A stretch of 64,000 nucleotides of DNA from contig NZ_LIVZ01000016.1 of assembly GCF_001905845.1 (NCBI RefSeq), forward strand, positions 79,899-143,898, read 5' to 3'. This document shows, one piece after another, positions 57,096 to 64,000 of the stretch (position 1 is its first letter; each line of letters opens with the position of its first letter). The notes beneath the pieces were generated by a model. It made no database searches. It saw only the letters and a program-made list of their open reading frames with translations, and had not been told where the DNA came from. The DNA comes from Streptomyces sp. TSRI0107 (lineage in GTDB: Bacteria > Actinomycetota > Actinomycetes > Streptomycetales > Streptomycetaceae). The translations under genes were made by a program, and so were the position numbers.

Positions 57096-58412
57096 ATGCG
57101 AACCGACTCTTCTCCCGGCACCCTGCCGGCGCGGGAGCACCTCCCGGCCGCAGCAGCCGGTACGCCTGTCCTGGACGTAGTGATTCCCGTCTACAACGAG
57201 GAGAAGGACCTCCAGCCGTGCGTGCTGCGGCTGCACGAGCACCTGGCACGCACCTTCCCGTACGCGTTCCGCATCACGATCGCGGACAACGCGTCGACGG
57301 ACACCACCCCGCGGGTCGCCGCCGGGCTGGCCGCCCGGATCCCGCAGGTGCGGTCCGTGCGGCTGGAGCAGAAGGGCCGGGGGCGCGCCCTGCGCACCGT
57401 CTGGTCGGCCTCGGACGCGCCGGTCCTCGCCTACATGGACGTGGACCTGTCCACCGACCTCAACGCGCTCCTGCCGCTGGTCGCGCCGCTGATCTCCGGG
57501 CACTCCGACCTGGCGATAGGTTCCCGGCTCGCCGGCGGCTCGCGCGTGGTGCGCGGCGCCAAGCGGGAGTTCATCAGCCGCTCGTACAACCTGATCCTGC
57601 GCGGCTCGCTGCAGGCGCGCTTCTCCGACGCCCAGTGCGGTTTCAAGGCGATCCGCCGGGACGTCGCGCAGGTGCTGCTGCCGCTGGTGGAGGACACCGG
57701 CTGGTTCTTCGACACCGAGATGCTGGTGCTCGCCGAGCGGGCGGGCCTGCGGATCCACGAGGTGCCCGTCGACTGGGTCGACGACCCCGACTCCACCGTC
57801 CACATCGTCAGGACCGCCACCGACGACCTGAAGGGCGTCTGGCGGGTGGGCAAGGCCCTGGCCACCGGTTCGCTGCCGCTGGACCGGCTCACCCGGCCGT
57901 TCGGCGACGACCCGCGCGACCGCGAACTGCCCGACGTCCCGAGGGGACTGGCCCGCCAGCTCCTCGGCTTCTGCTTCGTCGGCGCCCTGTCCACCCTCTT
58001 CTACCTCCTCCTCTACAGCGGCTTCCGCTCCTTCACCGGGTCGCAGATCGCCAACGCGCTCGCCCTGCTCGTCTCCGCCGTCGCCAACACGGCGGCCAAC
58101 CGGCGTCTCACCTTCGGCGTGCGCGGCCGCGGCGGGGCCGTCAAGCACCAGGCGCAGGGCCTGGTGGTCTTCGCCATCGGTCTCGCCCTCACCAGCGGCT
58201 CCCTCGCCGCCCTGGGCGCGGCCACCCCCGACCCCGCGCACTCCACCGAACTCGCCGTGCTGATCGCCGCGAACCTCGCGGCGACGGTGCTGCGCTTCCT
58301 GCTCTTCCGGGCCTGGGTCTTCCCGGACCGCACCACCACGACCTGGGGGGACGACACCATGCGGTTGCAGCCGGTGCGTCCGTACGACACCGATCCAAGG
58401 GACTTCCGATGA
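57096..58412 (+). CDS. GT2 glycosyltransferase fused to GtrA-like membrane domain
   Basis: A 438-residue protein. The GT2 domain (about 20-265) has VLDVVIPVYNEEKDLQ and the donor-binding DVDLSTDL, with the SDAQCGFKAIRRDV segment typical of DPM1/ArnC-like polyprenyl-phosphate sugar transferases. The C-terminal GtrA-like domain (about 295-425) has four helices (LLGFCFVGALSTLFYLLLYSG, NTAANRRLTFG). It probably makes a polyprenyl-phosphate sugar and moves it across the membrane for the GT39 partner. ATG 57096; its stop overlaps the next start (ATGA). Confidence 0.9.
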   Translation: MRTDSSPGTLPAREHLPAAAAGTPVLDVVIPVYNEEKDLQPCVLRLHEHLARTFPYAFRITIADNASTDTTPRVAAGLAARIPQVRSVRLEQKGRGRALRTVWSASDAPVLAYMDVDLSTDLNALLPLVAPLISGHSDLAIGSRLAGGSRVVRGAKREFISRSYNLILRGSLQARFSDAQCGFKAIRRDVAQVLLPLVEDTGWFFDTEMLVLAERAGLRIHEVPVDWVDDPDSTVHIVRTATDDLKGVWRVGKALATGSLPLDRLTRPFGDDPRDRELPDVPRGLARQLLGFCFVGALSTLFYLLLYSGFRSFTGSQIANALALLVSAVANTAANRRLTFGVRGRGGAVKHQAQGLVVFAIGLALTSGSLAALGAATPDPAHSTELAVLIAANLAATVLRFLLFRAWVFPDRTTTTWGDDTMRLQPVRPYDTDPRDFR

Positions 58413-60583
58413 CCACGACCACCCTGCACGGCCCGCCCGTCGACACCCCCGCGCCCTCGCCGCAGACCCGGGAGCGGTCGTTCGTACGACGGCTGTGGCG
58501 CGGCCGTCCCGAGGACGCGCGCTGGGTCCGCCCGGCCTTCCTCGGCGCGCTCCTCGTCATCGGCGCGCTCTACACCTGGAACCTGACGGCGTCCGGCTAC
58601 GCCAACTCCTTCTACTCCGCGGCCGTCCAGGCGGGCAGCCAGTCGTGGAAGGCGTTCTTCTTCGGCTCGCTGGACGCGGGCAACGCCATCACCGTCGACA
58701 AGCCCCCGGCCGCCCTGTGGCCGATGGCCCTGTCGGTGCGGCTCCTCGGCCTGAACTCCTTCGCCGTCCTGTTCCCGCAGGTGCTGATGGCGGTGGCGAC
58801 GGCCGGCGTGCTGTACGCGTCGGTGCGCCGCCGCTTCCCCGCGCCGGCCGGACTGCTCACCATGGCGGTGTTCGCGCTCACCCCGGTCGCCGCGCTGATG
58901 TTCCGCTTCAACAACCCGGACGCGGCGCTCGCCCTGCTGATGGCCACCGCCGTGTACTGCACGCAGCGCGCCCTGGAGAAGGCCCGGACCAAGTGGCTGC
59001 TCCTCGCCGGTACGGCGGTCGGCCTCGCCTTCCTGGTGAAGACGCTCCAGGCGTTCCTGATCCTGCCGGTGCTCGCGCTCGTCTACGTCGCCCTGGCGCC
59101 CGCGCCGCTGAGGAAGCGGATCGGGCAGGTGCTGCTCGCCGGTGCGGCGATGGTCGTCGCGGGCGGCTGGTGGGTGGCGGTCGTCGAGCTGTGGCCGGCG
59201 TCCTCGCGGCCGTACATCGGCGGCTCGCAGAACAACTCCTTCCTGGAGCTGACCTTCGGCTACAACGGCCTCGGCCGCATCAACGGCGAGGAGACCGGCA
59301 GTGTCGGCGGCGGTGGCGGCAACGGGGGCGGCGGCTGGGGCGAGACCGGCTGGGACCGGATGTTCGGCTCGAACATCGGCGGCCAGATCTCCTGGCTGAT
59401 CCCGGCCGCGCTGATCCTCCTCGTCGGCGCGCTGTTCGCCACCCGTCGGCTGAAGCGCACGGACGCCACGCGCGCCGCGTTCCTGCTCTGGGGCGGCTCC
59501 CTGCTGATCACCATGGTGATCTTCAGCTTCATGCAGGGCATCTTCCACGAGTACTACACCGTCGCCCTCGCCCCGTACATCGCCCCGCTGGCCGGCATGG
59601 GCGCGGCCCTGCTGTGGGCGGAGCGCGGCCGGGCCTGGGCCTCGCCGACCCTGGCGGCGGCGATGACGGCCACCGCGGCGTGGGGATACGTCCTGCTCGA
59701 CCGCTCCTCCGACTACCTGCCGTGGCTGAAGTGGCTGGTCCTCGTCGGCGGCCTGCTCGCCGCGCTCGGCCTGCTCTTCGCGAACCGGCTGGGCCGCCGG
59801 GTGGCCCTCGGCGTGGTCGCGCTGAGCGTCGTGACCGGGGTGGCCGGTCCGGCGGCGTACAGCCTCACCACCCTCGGCGAGGGCCACAGCGGCTCCATCG
59901 TCACGGCGGGCCCGTCGGTCGCGGGCGGCATGGGAGGCATGGGCGGCGGGCGTCCCGGCGGGGGCGGCGGCTTCCCGGGCGGGGGCCAGAACCAGCAGGA
60001 CGGTCAGCAGGGCGGTCAGCAGGGCCGGCAGGGTCAGCAGGGCGGCGGCATGGGCCAGCCCCCGGCGGGCGGCTTCGGCGGCGGGTTCCCCGGCGGCGGC
60101 CAGAACCAGCAGGGCCGGCAAGGCGGCCCGCAGAACCAGACGCCCGGCGGCCAGGCCCCCGGCGGCCAGACGGGCGAGGGGGGCGGCATGGGCGGCGGCG
60201 GCATGGGCGGCCTCCTCAACGGCGCCTCCGTCTCCGACGAGGCCAAGGAGCTGCTGGAGGCGAACGCCGGGGACTACACCTGGGCGGCCGCGGCCATCGG
60301 CTCCCAGAACGCCGCGAGCTACCAGCTGGCGACCGGCGAGCCGGTGATGGCGATCGGCGGCTTCAACGGCACCGACCCGTCCCCGACGCTCGCCCGGTTC
60401 AAGCAGTACGTGGCGGACGGCAGGATCCACTACTTCATCGCGAGCGGCATGGGCGGCGGCCCGGGCGGCGGCGCCGACGGCAGCTCCTCGCAGATCAGCT
60501 CCTGGGTCGAGGAGAACTTCGAGGAGGTGACGGCCGGCTCGGCCACCTTCTACGACCTGACCCAGCCGAAGAGCGGGAGCTGA
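58409..60583 (+). CDS. GT39-type (ArnT/PMT-like) membrane glycosyltransferase
   Basis: A 724-residue GT-C fold enzyme. The first luminal loop has SFYSAAVQAGSQSW and DAGNAITVDKPPAALWPMAL, with the catalytic-type Asp and the DKPP motif of bacterial GT39 relatives such as YkcB. About 11-13 helices span residues 45-490. A Gly/Gln/Met-rich disordered stretch (about 505-606) leads to a soluble C-terminal extracellular domain (about 607-724, with YTWAAAAIGSQNAASYQLAT). It should use the lipid-linked sugar made by its neighbour to glycosylate a surface target. It overlaps the GT2 gene by 4 bp. Confidence 0.9.
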   Translation: MTTTTLHGPPVDTPAPSPQTRERSFVRRLWRGRPEDARWVRPAFLGALLVIGALYTWNLTASGYANSFYSAAVQAGSQSWKAFFFGSLDAGNAITVDKPPAALWPMALSVRLLGLNSFAVLFPQVLMAVATAGVLYASVRRRFPAPAGLLTMAVFALTPVAALMFRFNNPDAALALLMATAVYCTQRALEKARTKWLLLAGTAVGLAFLVKTLQAFLILPVLALVYVALAPAPLRKRIGQVLLAGAAMVVAGGWWVAVVELWPASSRPYIGGSQNNSFLELTFGYNGLGRINGEETGSVGGGGGNGGGGWGETGWDRMFGSNIGGQISWLIPAALILLVGALFATRRLKRTDATRAAFLLWGGSLLITMVIFSFMQGIFHEYYTVALAPYIAPLAGMGAALLWAERGRAWASPTLAAAMTATAAWGYVLLDRSSDYLPWLKWLVLVGGLLAALGLLFANRLGRRVALGVVALSVVTGVAGPAAYSLTTLGEGHSGSIVTAGPSVAGGMGGMGGGRPGGGGGFPGGGQNQQDGQQGGQQGRQGQQGGGMGQPPAGGFGGGFPGGGQNQQGRQGGPQNQTPGGQAPGGQTGEGGGMGGGGMGGLLNGASVSDEAKELLEANAGDYTWAAAAIGSQNAASYQLATGEPVMAIGGFNGTDPSPTLARFKQYVADGRIHYFIASGMGGGPGGGADGSSSQISSWVEENFEEVTAGSATFYDLTQPKSGS

Positions 60584-60618
60584 CCGGCACCGACATCTCG
60601 GCCCTCGGCCCGATAATT

Positions 60619-60656
60619 GCTGTACACCGTATGGGAGTCCCTATACGGTGTACAGC
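60619..60656. promoter_or_regulatory. Perfect 14-bp-arm operator at the MFS promoter
   Basis: GCTGTACACCGTAT and ATACGGTGTACAGC are exact inverted arms separated by GGGAGTCCCT. The palindrome ends directly before ATG 60657. A -10-like TATACG (60642-60647) lies inside the right arm, so binding would block the promoter. The TetR encoded at 62235 is the likely ligand-responsive binder. Confidence 0.8.
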
Positions 60657-62129
60657 ATGTCATCGACCTCCCAGGTGCGGTCCCCGCAGGACACCCGGGG
60701 CGGCCACCCGCAACGCTGGCTGATCCTCGGCGTCATCTGTCTCGCACAGCTCACGGTGCTGCTCGACAACACCGTCCTGAACGTGGCGATCCCCTCCCTC
60801 ACCGAGGAACTGGGGGCCGCCACGTCCGACATCCAGTGGATGATCAACGCCTACTCGCTGGTCCAGTCGGGTCTGCTGCTCACCGCGGGCAGCGCCGCCG
60901 ACCGCTACGGCCGCAAGAAGATGCTGATCACCGGGCTCGCCCTGTTCGGCGCGGGCTCGCTGGCCGCCGGACTCGCCGACTCCACCGCCCAGCTCATCGC
61001 GGCGCGGGCCGGCATGGGCGTGGGCGGCGCGCTGCTGCTGACCACCACCCTCGCCGTCGCCATGCAGATCTTCACGCCGGAGGAGCACCCCAAGGCGATC
61101 GGCATCTGGAGCGCGGTCAACGCGCTCGGCTTCGCGACCGGCCCGCTGGTCGGCGGTTTCATGCTCGACCACTACTGGTGGGGCGCGATCTTCCTGATCA
61201 ACCTCCCCGTGGCGGCGCTCGGACTGGCCGCCGTGGTCGCGCTGGTCCCCGAGTCCAGGAATCCGCGGGGCGACCGGCCGGACCTGCTCGGCGCGGTGCT
61301 CTCCACCATCGGCATGTCGTCGCTGGTCTTCGCGATCATCTCCGGGCCGGAGCACGGCTGGTCCTCGGGCCGGGTGCTGTCCAGCGGCGGCGTCGCCGTC
61401 GTCGTACTCGCCCTGTTCGCCTGGTGGGAGAGCCGGATCCCGTACCCCATGCTCGACATGCACTTCTTCCGCGACCGCCGGTTCACCGGCGCGGTCGCCG
61501 GCGCGGTGCTGATCACCTTCGGCATGGGCGGAGCGCTGTTCCTGCTCACCCAGCACCTGCAGTTCGTACTCGGCTACGGCCCCCTGGAGGCGGGGCTGCG
61601 GACGGCGCCGCTGGCGCTGGTGGTCGTCGTGCTGAACTTCTCCGGGCTGTCCGCCAAGTGGCTGACCAGGCTCGGCACCCCGGTGTCCGTCGCGCTCGGC
61701 ATGGTGCTGATGTCCGCGGGCCTGGTGTCGATCGCCACGCTCGGATCCGCCGGATACGCCGGGATGCTGCTCGGGCTGGTGCTGATCGGGGTGGGCTGCG
61801 CGGTCGCCAACCCCGCGATGGCCCACGCCGTCATGAGCGCCATCCCGCCGGCCAAGGCCGGGGTCGGCGCCGGCGTCAACGGCACGCTGGCCGAGTTCGG
61901 CAACGGGCTGGGGGTGGCCGTGCTGGGCGCGGTGCTGAACTCCCGGTTCGCGGCGGTATCCCTGCCGGTGGCGCTGGCGGCGGCCGGCACCGCCGCGGAG
62001 CGGGAGCGGGTGATCGACGCGTATGCCGACGGGTTGTCGGTCAGTCAGCTGGTCGGTGCCGTGGCGGTGTTGCTCGGTGGTGTGGTCGCCGCGGTGTTGC
62101 TGCGGCGGGCCGAGCGGGAAGAGGCCTGA
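60657..62129 (+). CDS. MFS drug exporter (DHA2/EmrB type)
   Basis: A 490-residue transporter with 14 predicted helices. It has the EmrB/QacA signature early (LDNTVLNVAIPSLTEELG), the antiporter motif C region (GPLVGGFMLDHYWW) and AADRYGRKKM for motif A. DHA2 members export antibiotics and cationic compounds with proton antiport. ATG 60657 is chosen because it sits about 10 bases after a -10-like element, suggesting a leaderless mRNA; GTG 60648 falls inside the operator. The tetR gene follows by 105 bp. Confidence 0.9.
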   Translation: MSSTSQVRSPQDTRGGHPQRWLILGVICLAQLTVLLDNTVLNVAIPSLTEELGAATSDIQWMINAYSLVQSGLLLTAGSAADRYGRKKMLITGLALFGAGSLAAGLADSTAQLIAARAGMGVGGALLLTTTLAVAMQIFTPEEHPKAIGIWSAVNALGFATGPLVGGFMLDHYWWGAIFLINLPVAALGLAAVVALVPESRNPRGDRPDLLGAVLSTIGMSSLVFAIISGPEHGWSSGRVLSSGGVAVVVLALFAWWESRIPYPMLDMHFFRDRRFTGAVAGAVLITFGMGGALFLLTQHLQFVLGYGPLEAGLRTAPLALVVVVLNFSGLSAKWLTRLGTPVSVALGMVLMSAGLVSIATLGSAGYAGMLLGLVLIGVGCAVANPAMAHAVMSAIPPAKAGVGAGVNGTLAEFGNGLGVAVLGAVLNSRFAAVSLPVALAAAGTAAERERVIDAYADGLSVSQLVGAVAVLLGGVVAAVLLRRAEREEA

Positions 62130-62234
62130 GAGCCTGGGGGACGCCGCGCGTCGGCGGCCGCGGGTTCGTCGCGGTCGTTCGCGCAGACCCCCTAGGGTGC
62201 CTCACGGAACCCGCGCTGGAAGGTGAGGAACGGT

Positions 62235-62981
62235 ATGGCGAAGGACTCGGGGGCGCGGGCCAGCGTCTGGCTGGGCGAGGCGCGTCGTCGGCGCGGCGGG
62301 GGGCAGCCGTCCGGGCTGGACCGGGAGCGGATCACCGAGGTGACCGTGCGGCTGCTGGACGCGGAGGGACTGGCCAGGTTCTCCATGCGGCGGCTGGCCG
62401 CCGAGCTGAACGTGACGGCCATGTCCGTGTACTGGTACGTCGACACCAAGGACGACCTGCTCGAACTCGCCCTGGACGCCGTCTACGGCGAGCTGCGGCT
62501 GCCCGACCCGGACGCCGGCGACGACTGGCGCGACCAGCTGCGCGGGCTGGCCGCCGAGTACCGCTCGCTGCTGGTGCGCCACCCATGGCTGTCGCCGCTC
62601 GCCGGCACGTACCTCAACATCGGCCCCAACTCGCTCGCCTTCTCCCGGGTCGTGCAGCGGGTGATCCGCCGGACCGGAATGCCCGCGCACCGGGTGACCA
62701 GCGCGATCTCGGCGGTCTTCCAGTTCGTCTACGGCTACGGCACGATCGAGGGCCACTTCTTCGCCCGCGTCGCGGACGCCGGGGTGAGCCCGGACGACTA
62801 CTTCGAGCAGGCCATGCGCTCGGTGAGCGAGGTGCCGGAGACCGCCGAGGTCCTCCAGGAGTCCAAGGACATCATGGCGGCCCGCGGCGGCGACACGGTC
62901 GAGGAGATGCTGGACCGGGACTTCACCTACGCCCTGGACCTGCTGGTCGCGGGCATCGAGGCGATGGTCGAACGGGGCTGA
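62235..62981 (+). CDS. TetR-family regulator (TetR_C class)
   Basis: A 248-residue repressor. The helix-turn-helix is LARFSMRRLAAELNVTAMSVYWYVDTKDDLL, read here in parts: FSMRRLAAELNVTAMSVYWY is the recognition region typical of tetracycline-repressor-like proteins. The C-terminal ligand/dimer domain follows. ATG 62235 has GAGGA at good spacing; 62223 is an alternative. It probably represses the MFS gene through the palindrome at 60619-60656 and reads the pump substrate as inducer. Confidence 0.88.
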   Translation: MAKDSGARASVWLGEARRRRGGGQPSGLDRERITEVTVRLLDAEGLARFSMRRLAAELNVTAMSVYWYVDTKDDLLELALDAVYGELRLPDPDAGDDWRDQLRGLAAEYRSLLVRHPWLSPLAGTYLNIGPNSLAFSRVVQRVIRRTGMPAHRVTSAISAVFQFVYGYGTIEGHFFARVADAGVSPDDYFEQAMRSVSEVPETAEVLQESKDIMAARGGDTVEEMLDRDFTYALDLLVAGIEAMVERG

Positions 62982-62988
62982 GCCCGGC

Positions 62989-63468
62989 CTACTGCCCGCC
63001 CTCGCCGGACACCAGCCGCGCCGGGAACCCGCCCGTCGCGACCGGCCCCCACCGCTCGGGGGTGATCCGGATGATCGACTTGCCCTGCTTGACCATCGCC
63101 TCCCGGTACTCGTCCCAGTCCGGGTGCTCACCGGCGATGTTCCGGTAGTACTCCACGAGCGGCTCGACGGACTCGGGCGAGTCGACGACCTCGGCGGTCC
63201 CGTCGATCTGTACCCAGGGCCCGTTCCAGTCGTCGCTCAGCACGACCACGCTGACCCGGGCGTCCCGCTTGGCGTTCCGGGTCTTGGCGCGCTCGGGGTA
63301 GGTGGACACCACGATCCGCCCGGAGTCGTCGACACCGCAGGTCAGCGGGGACGCCTGGGGGCTGCCGTCGGCACGGCGGGTGATCAGCAGGGCACGGTGG
63401 CGGGGACGTACGAAGTCCAGCAGCTCGGTCAGCGATACGCGGGTGTTGGTCGCGATGTTCGGTGCCAT
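62989..63468 (-). CDS. PPOX-class F420-dependent oxidoreductase / PNPOx-like
   Basis: A 159-residue split-barrel flavin/F420-binding protein: TELLDFVRPRHRALLITRRADGSPQASPLTCGV and WVQIDGTAEVVD are family hallmarks, with IIRITPERWG at the end. Many such actinobacterial proteins use F420H2 rather than FMN. The stop lies 7 bp from that of the convergent tetR gene. An IS5-type element begins about 31 bp upstream of its ATG, so its native promoter may have been cut off or replaced. Confidence 0.87.
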   Translation of the reverse strand: MAPNIATNTRVSLTELLDFVRPRHRALLITRRADGSPQASPLTCGVDDSGRIVVSTYPERAKTRNAKRDARVSVVVLSDDWNGPWVQIDGTAEVVDSPESVEPLVEYYRNIAGEHPDWDEYREAMVKQGKSIIRITPERWGPVATGGFPARLVSGEGGQ

Positions 63469-63498
63469 GATCGCAGCCTACGACTGGGGCAGGCCCTA

Positions 63499-64000
63499 GG
63501 GCGTGTCCGCAAAGTGGTTGGCGCGTTGGTCTGTTCGTGGTGCGTCGTCATGAGCTGACTGATGAGTTGTGGGCGGTGATCGAGCCGTTGCTGGCCCCGC
63601 CTCGAATGGGCCGTCCGGTGCGTGATCGCCGTCAGGTGGTCAACGGTGTCCTGTGGAAGCTGTCCACCGGGGCGGCGTGGCGGGACCTGCCCGAACGCTA
63701 CGGCCCGTGGAAGACGGTCTACGAACGCTTCCGCCGCTGGTCGGCCGACGGCACCTGGGACCGGCTGCTGGCCCACGTCCAACAGCACTCCGACGCCGTC
63801 GGTGCCGTCGACTGGACCGTGGCATGTGTCGACTCCACGACCGTGCGGGCCCACCAGCATGCGGCCGGGGCCCGAAAAGGGGGCTCTGGCCGGGCGAGGC
63901 GATCGGCCGGTCCCGCGGCGGGCTGACCACAAAGATCCACCTCGCCTGCGACGGGCAGGGCCGGCCGCTCGCCTTCACGATCACCGCCGGCAACGTCAAC
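63499..64000 (+). mobile_element. IS5-type insertion sequence, left end (truncated by window)
   Basis: The transposase at 63537 starts close to a plausible left terminus GGGCGTGTCCGC (about 63499-63510), which is preceded by the TA of CCTA, a possible target site. The right end is outside the window, so terminal inverted repeats and target duplication cannot be confirmed. Confidence 0.75.
63537..64000 (+). CDS. IS5-family transposase, two frames joined by -1 frameshift (partial)
   Basis: The first frame (63537-63926, 129 residues) is the DUF4096 part: ELTDELWAVIEPLLAPP and GVLWKLSTGAAWRDLPERYG, with DSTTVRAHQHAAGARKG holding the first DDE-type Asp. It stops at a TGA. The -1 frame continues the family sequence: LWPGEAIGRSRGGLTTKIHL, then ACDGQGRPLAFTITAGN, running off the edge. 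The tract AAAAGGGGG at 63875-63883 is the probable slippage site, as in many two-ORF IS5 (IS427) elements. Confidence 0.88.

Noticed and set aside
60617..63148. 843-codon plus-strand frame over the MFS and tetR genes
   Set aside because: A shifted-frame shadow; the true MFS and TetR proteins lie in other frames with intact motifs.

Overview
The window is high-GC actinobacterial DNA. Its G/C-ending codons, frequent GTG/TTG starts, F420-type enzymes, Tat substrates, a subtilisin-inhibitor-family protein and the gene families present all point to Streptomyces or a close relative. Two perfect copies and one near-perfect copy of the 14-bp palindrome GTTTCACGTGAAAC (ParB parS), two clusters of DnaA boxes and a further single box place it in the core chromosome, probably not far from oriC.

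Layout. 0-5.2 kb: cytochrome bd oxidase (end of cydA, cydB) with its fused CydDC exporter. 5.4-9.6 kb: a secreted M23 peptidase, a HAD phosphatase, a luciferase-like oxidoreductase, tRNA-Arg(ACG), tRNA-Ser(GCT) and an SSI-type protease inhibitor. 9.9-14.4 kb: one 1497-residue PAS/kinase-like/receiver-like protein with a very long disordered linker and a polyglutamine run. 14.4-21.2 kb: a TetR/MFS divergent pair with visible operators, an acyl-CoA synthetase, a SigE-family sigma factor, a decayed MaoC/DUF35/thiolase operon and a small Asn/Gln-rich secreted protein. 21.5-30.3 kb: two primase-polymerase-like genes (one lacking the visible catalytic residues), DinB, tRNA-Ser(TGA), an HtrA-like protease, a glycerophosphodiesterase, an anti-sigma-type ATPase and a SEC-C/DUF5926 protein followed by a likely small RNA. 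30.8-36.3 kb: a PP2C phosphatase, aminopeptidase P, a frameshifted citG-like gene, a Tat-exported intradiol dioxygenase and a second anti-sigma-type ATPase. 36.5-42.8 kb: a copper/iron envelope cluster (membrane protein, YcnI, Sco1, PCuAC, CopC-CopD, Dyp peroxidase). 42.8-46.4 kb: pheA, a DnaA-box cluster, serS and a HAD phosphatase. 46.4-50.2 kb: a structured non-coding interval and a four-gene operon of two ABC-2 transporters. 50.4-64 kb: an M24-family protein, an EphD-like hydrolase-dehydrogenase fusion, DUF2797, an OmpR-type two-component system overlapping into a GT2-GtrA and GT39 glycosyltransferase pair, an MFS/TetR pair with a perfect operator, a PPOX-family protein, and the left end of an IS5-type element cut by the window edge.

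How the genes work together. cydAB and cydCD form one respiratory module. The copper cluster reads as a single periplasmic copper relay that could feed cytochrome c oxidase. The two ABC pairs overlap into one transcription unit. The two-component system and the glycosyltransferases are tightly packed and probably form an envelope-modification operon. Several loci show decay or unusual structure: the MaoC-thiolase fusion, a compensated frameshift, the citG frameshift, a degenerate prim-pol and a degenerate phosphatase. No CRISPR array, prophage or classical biosynthetic gene cluster was seen.
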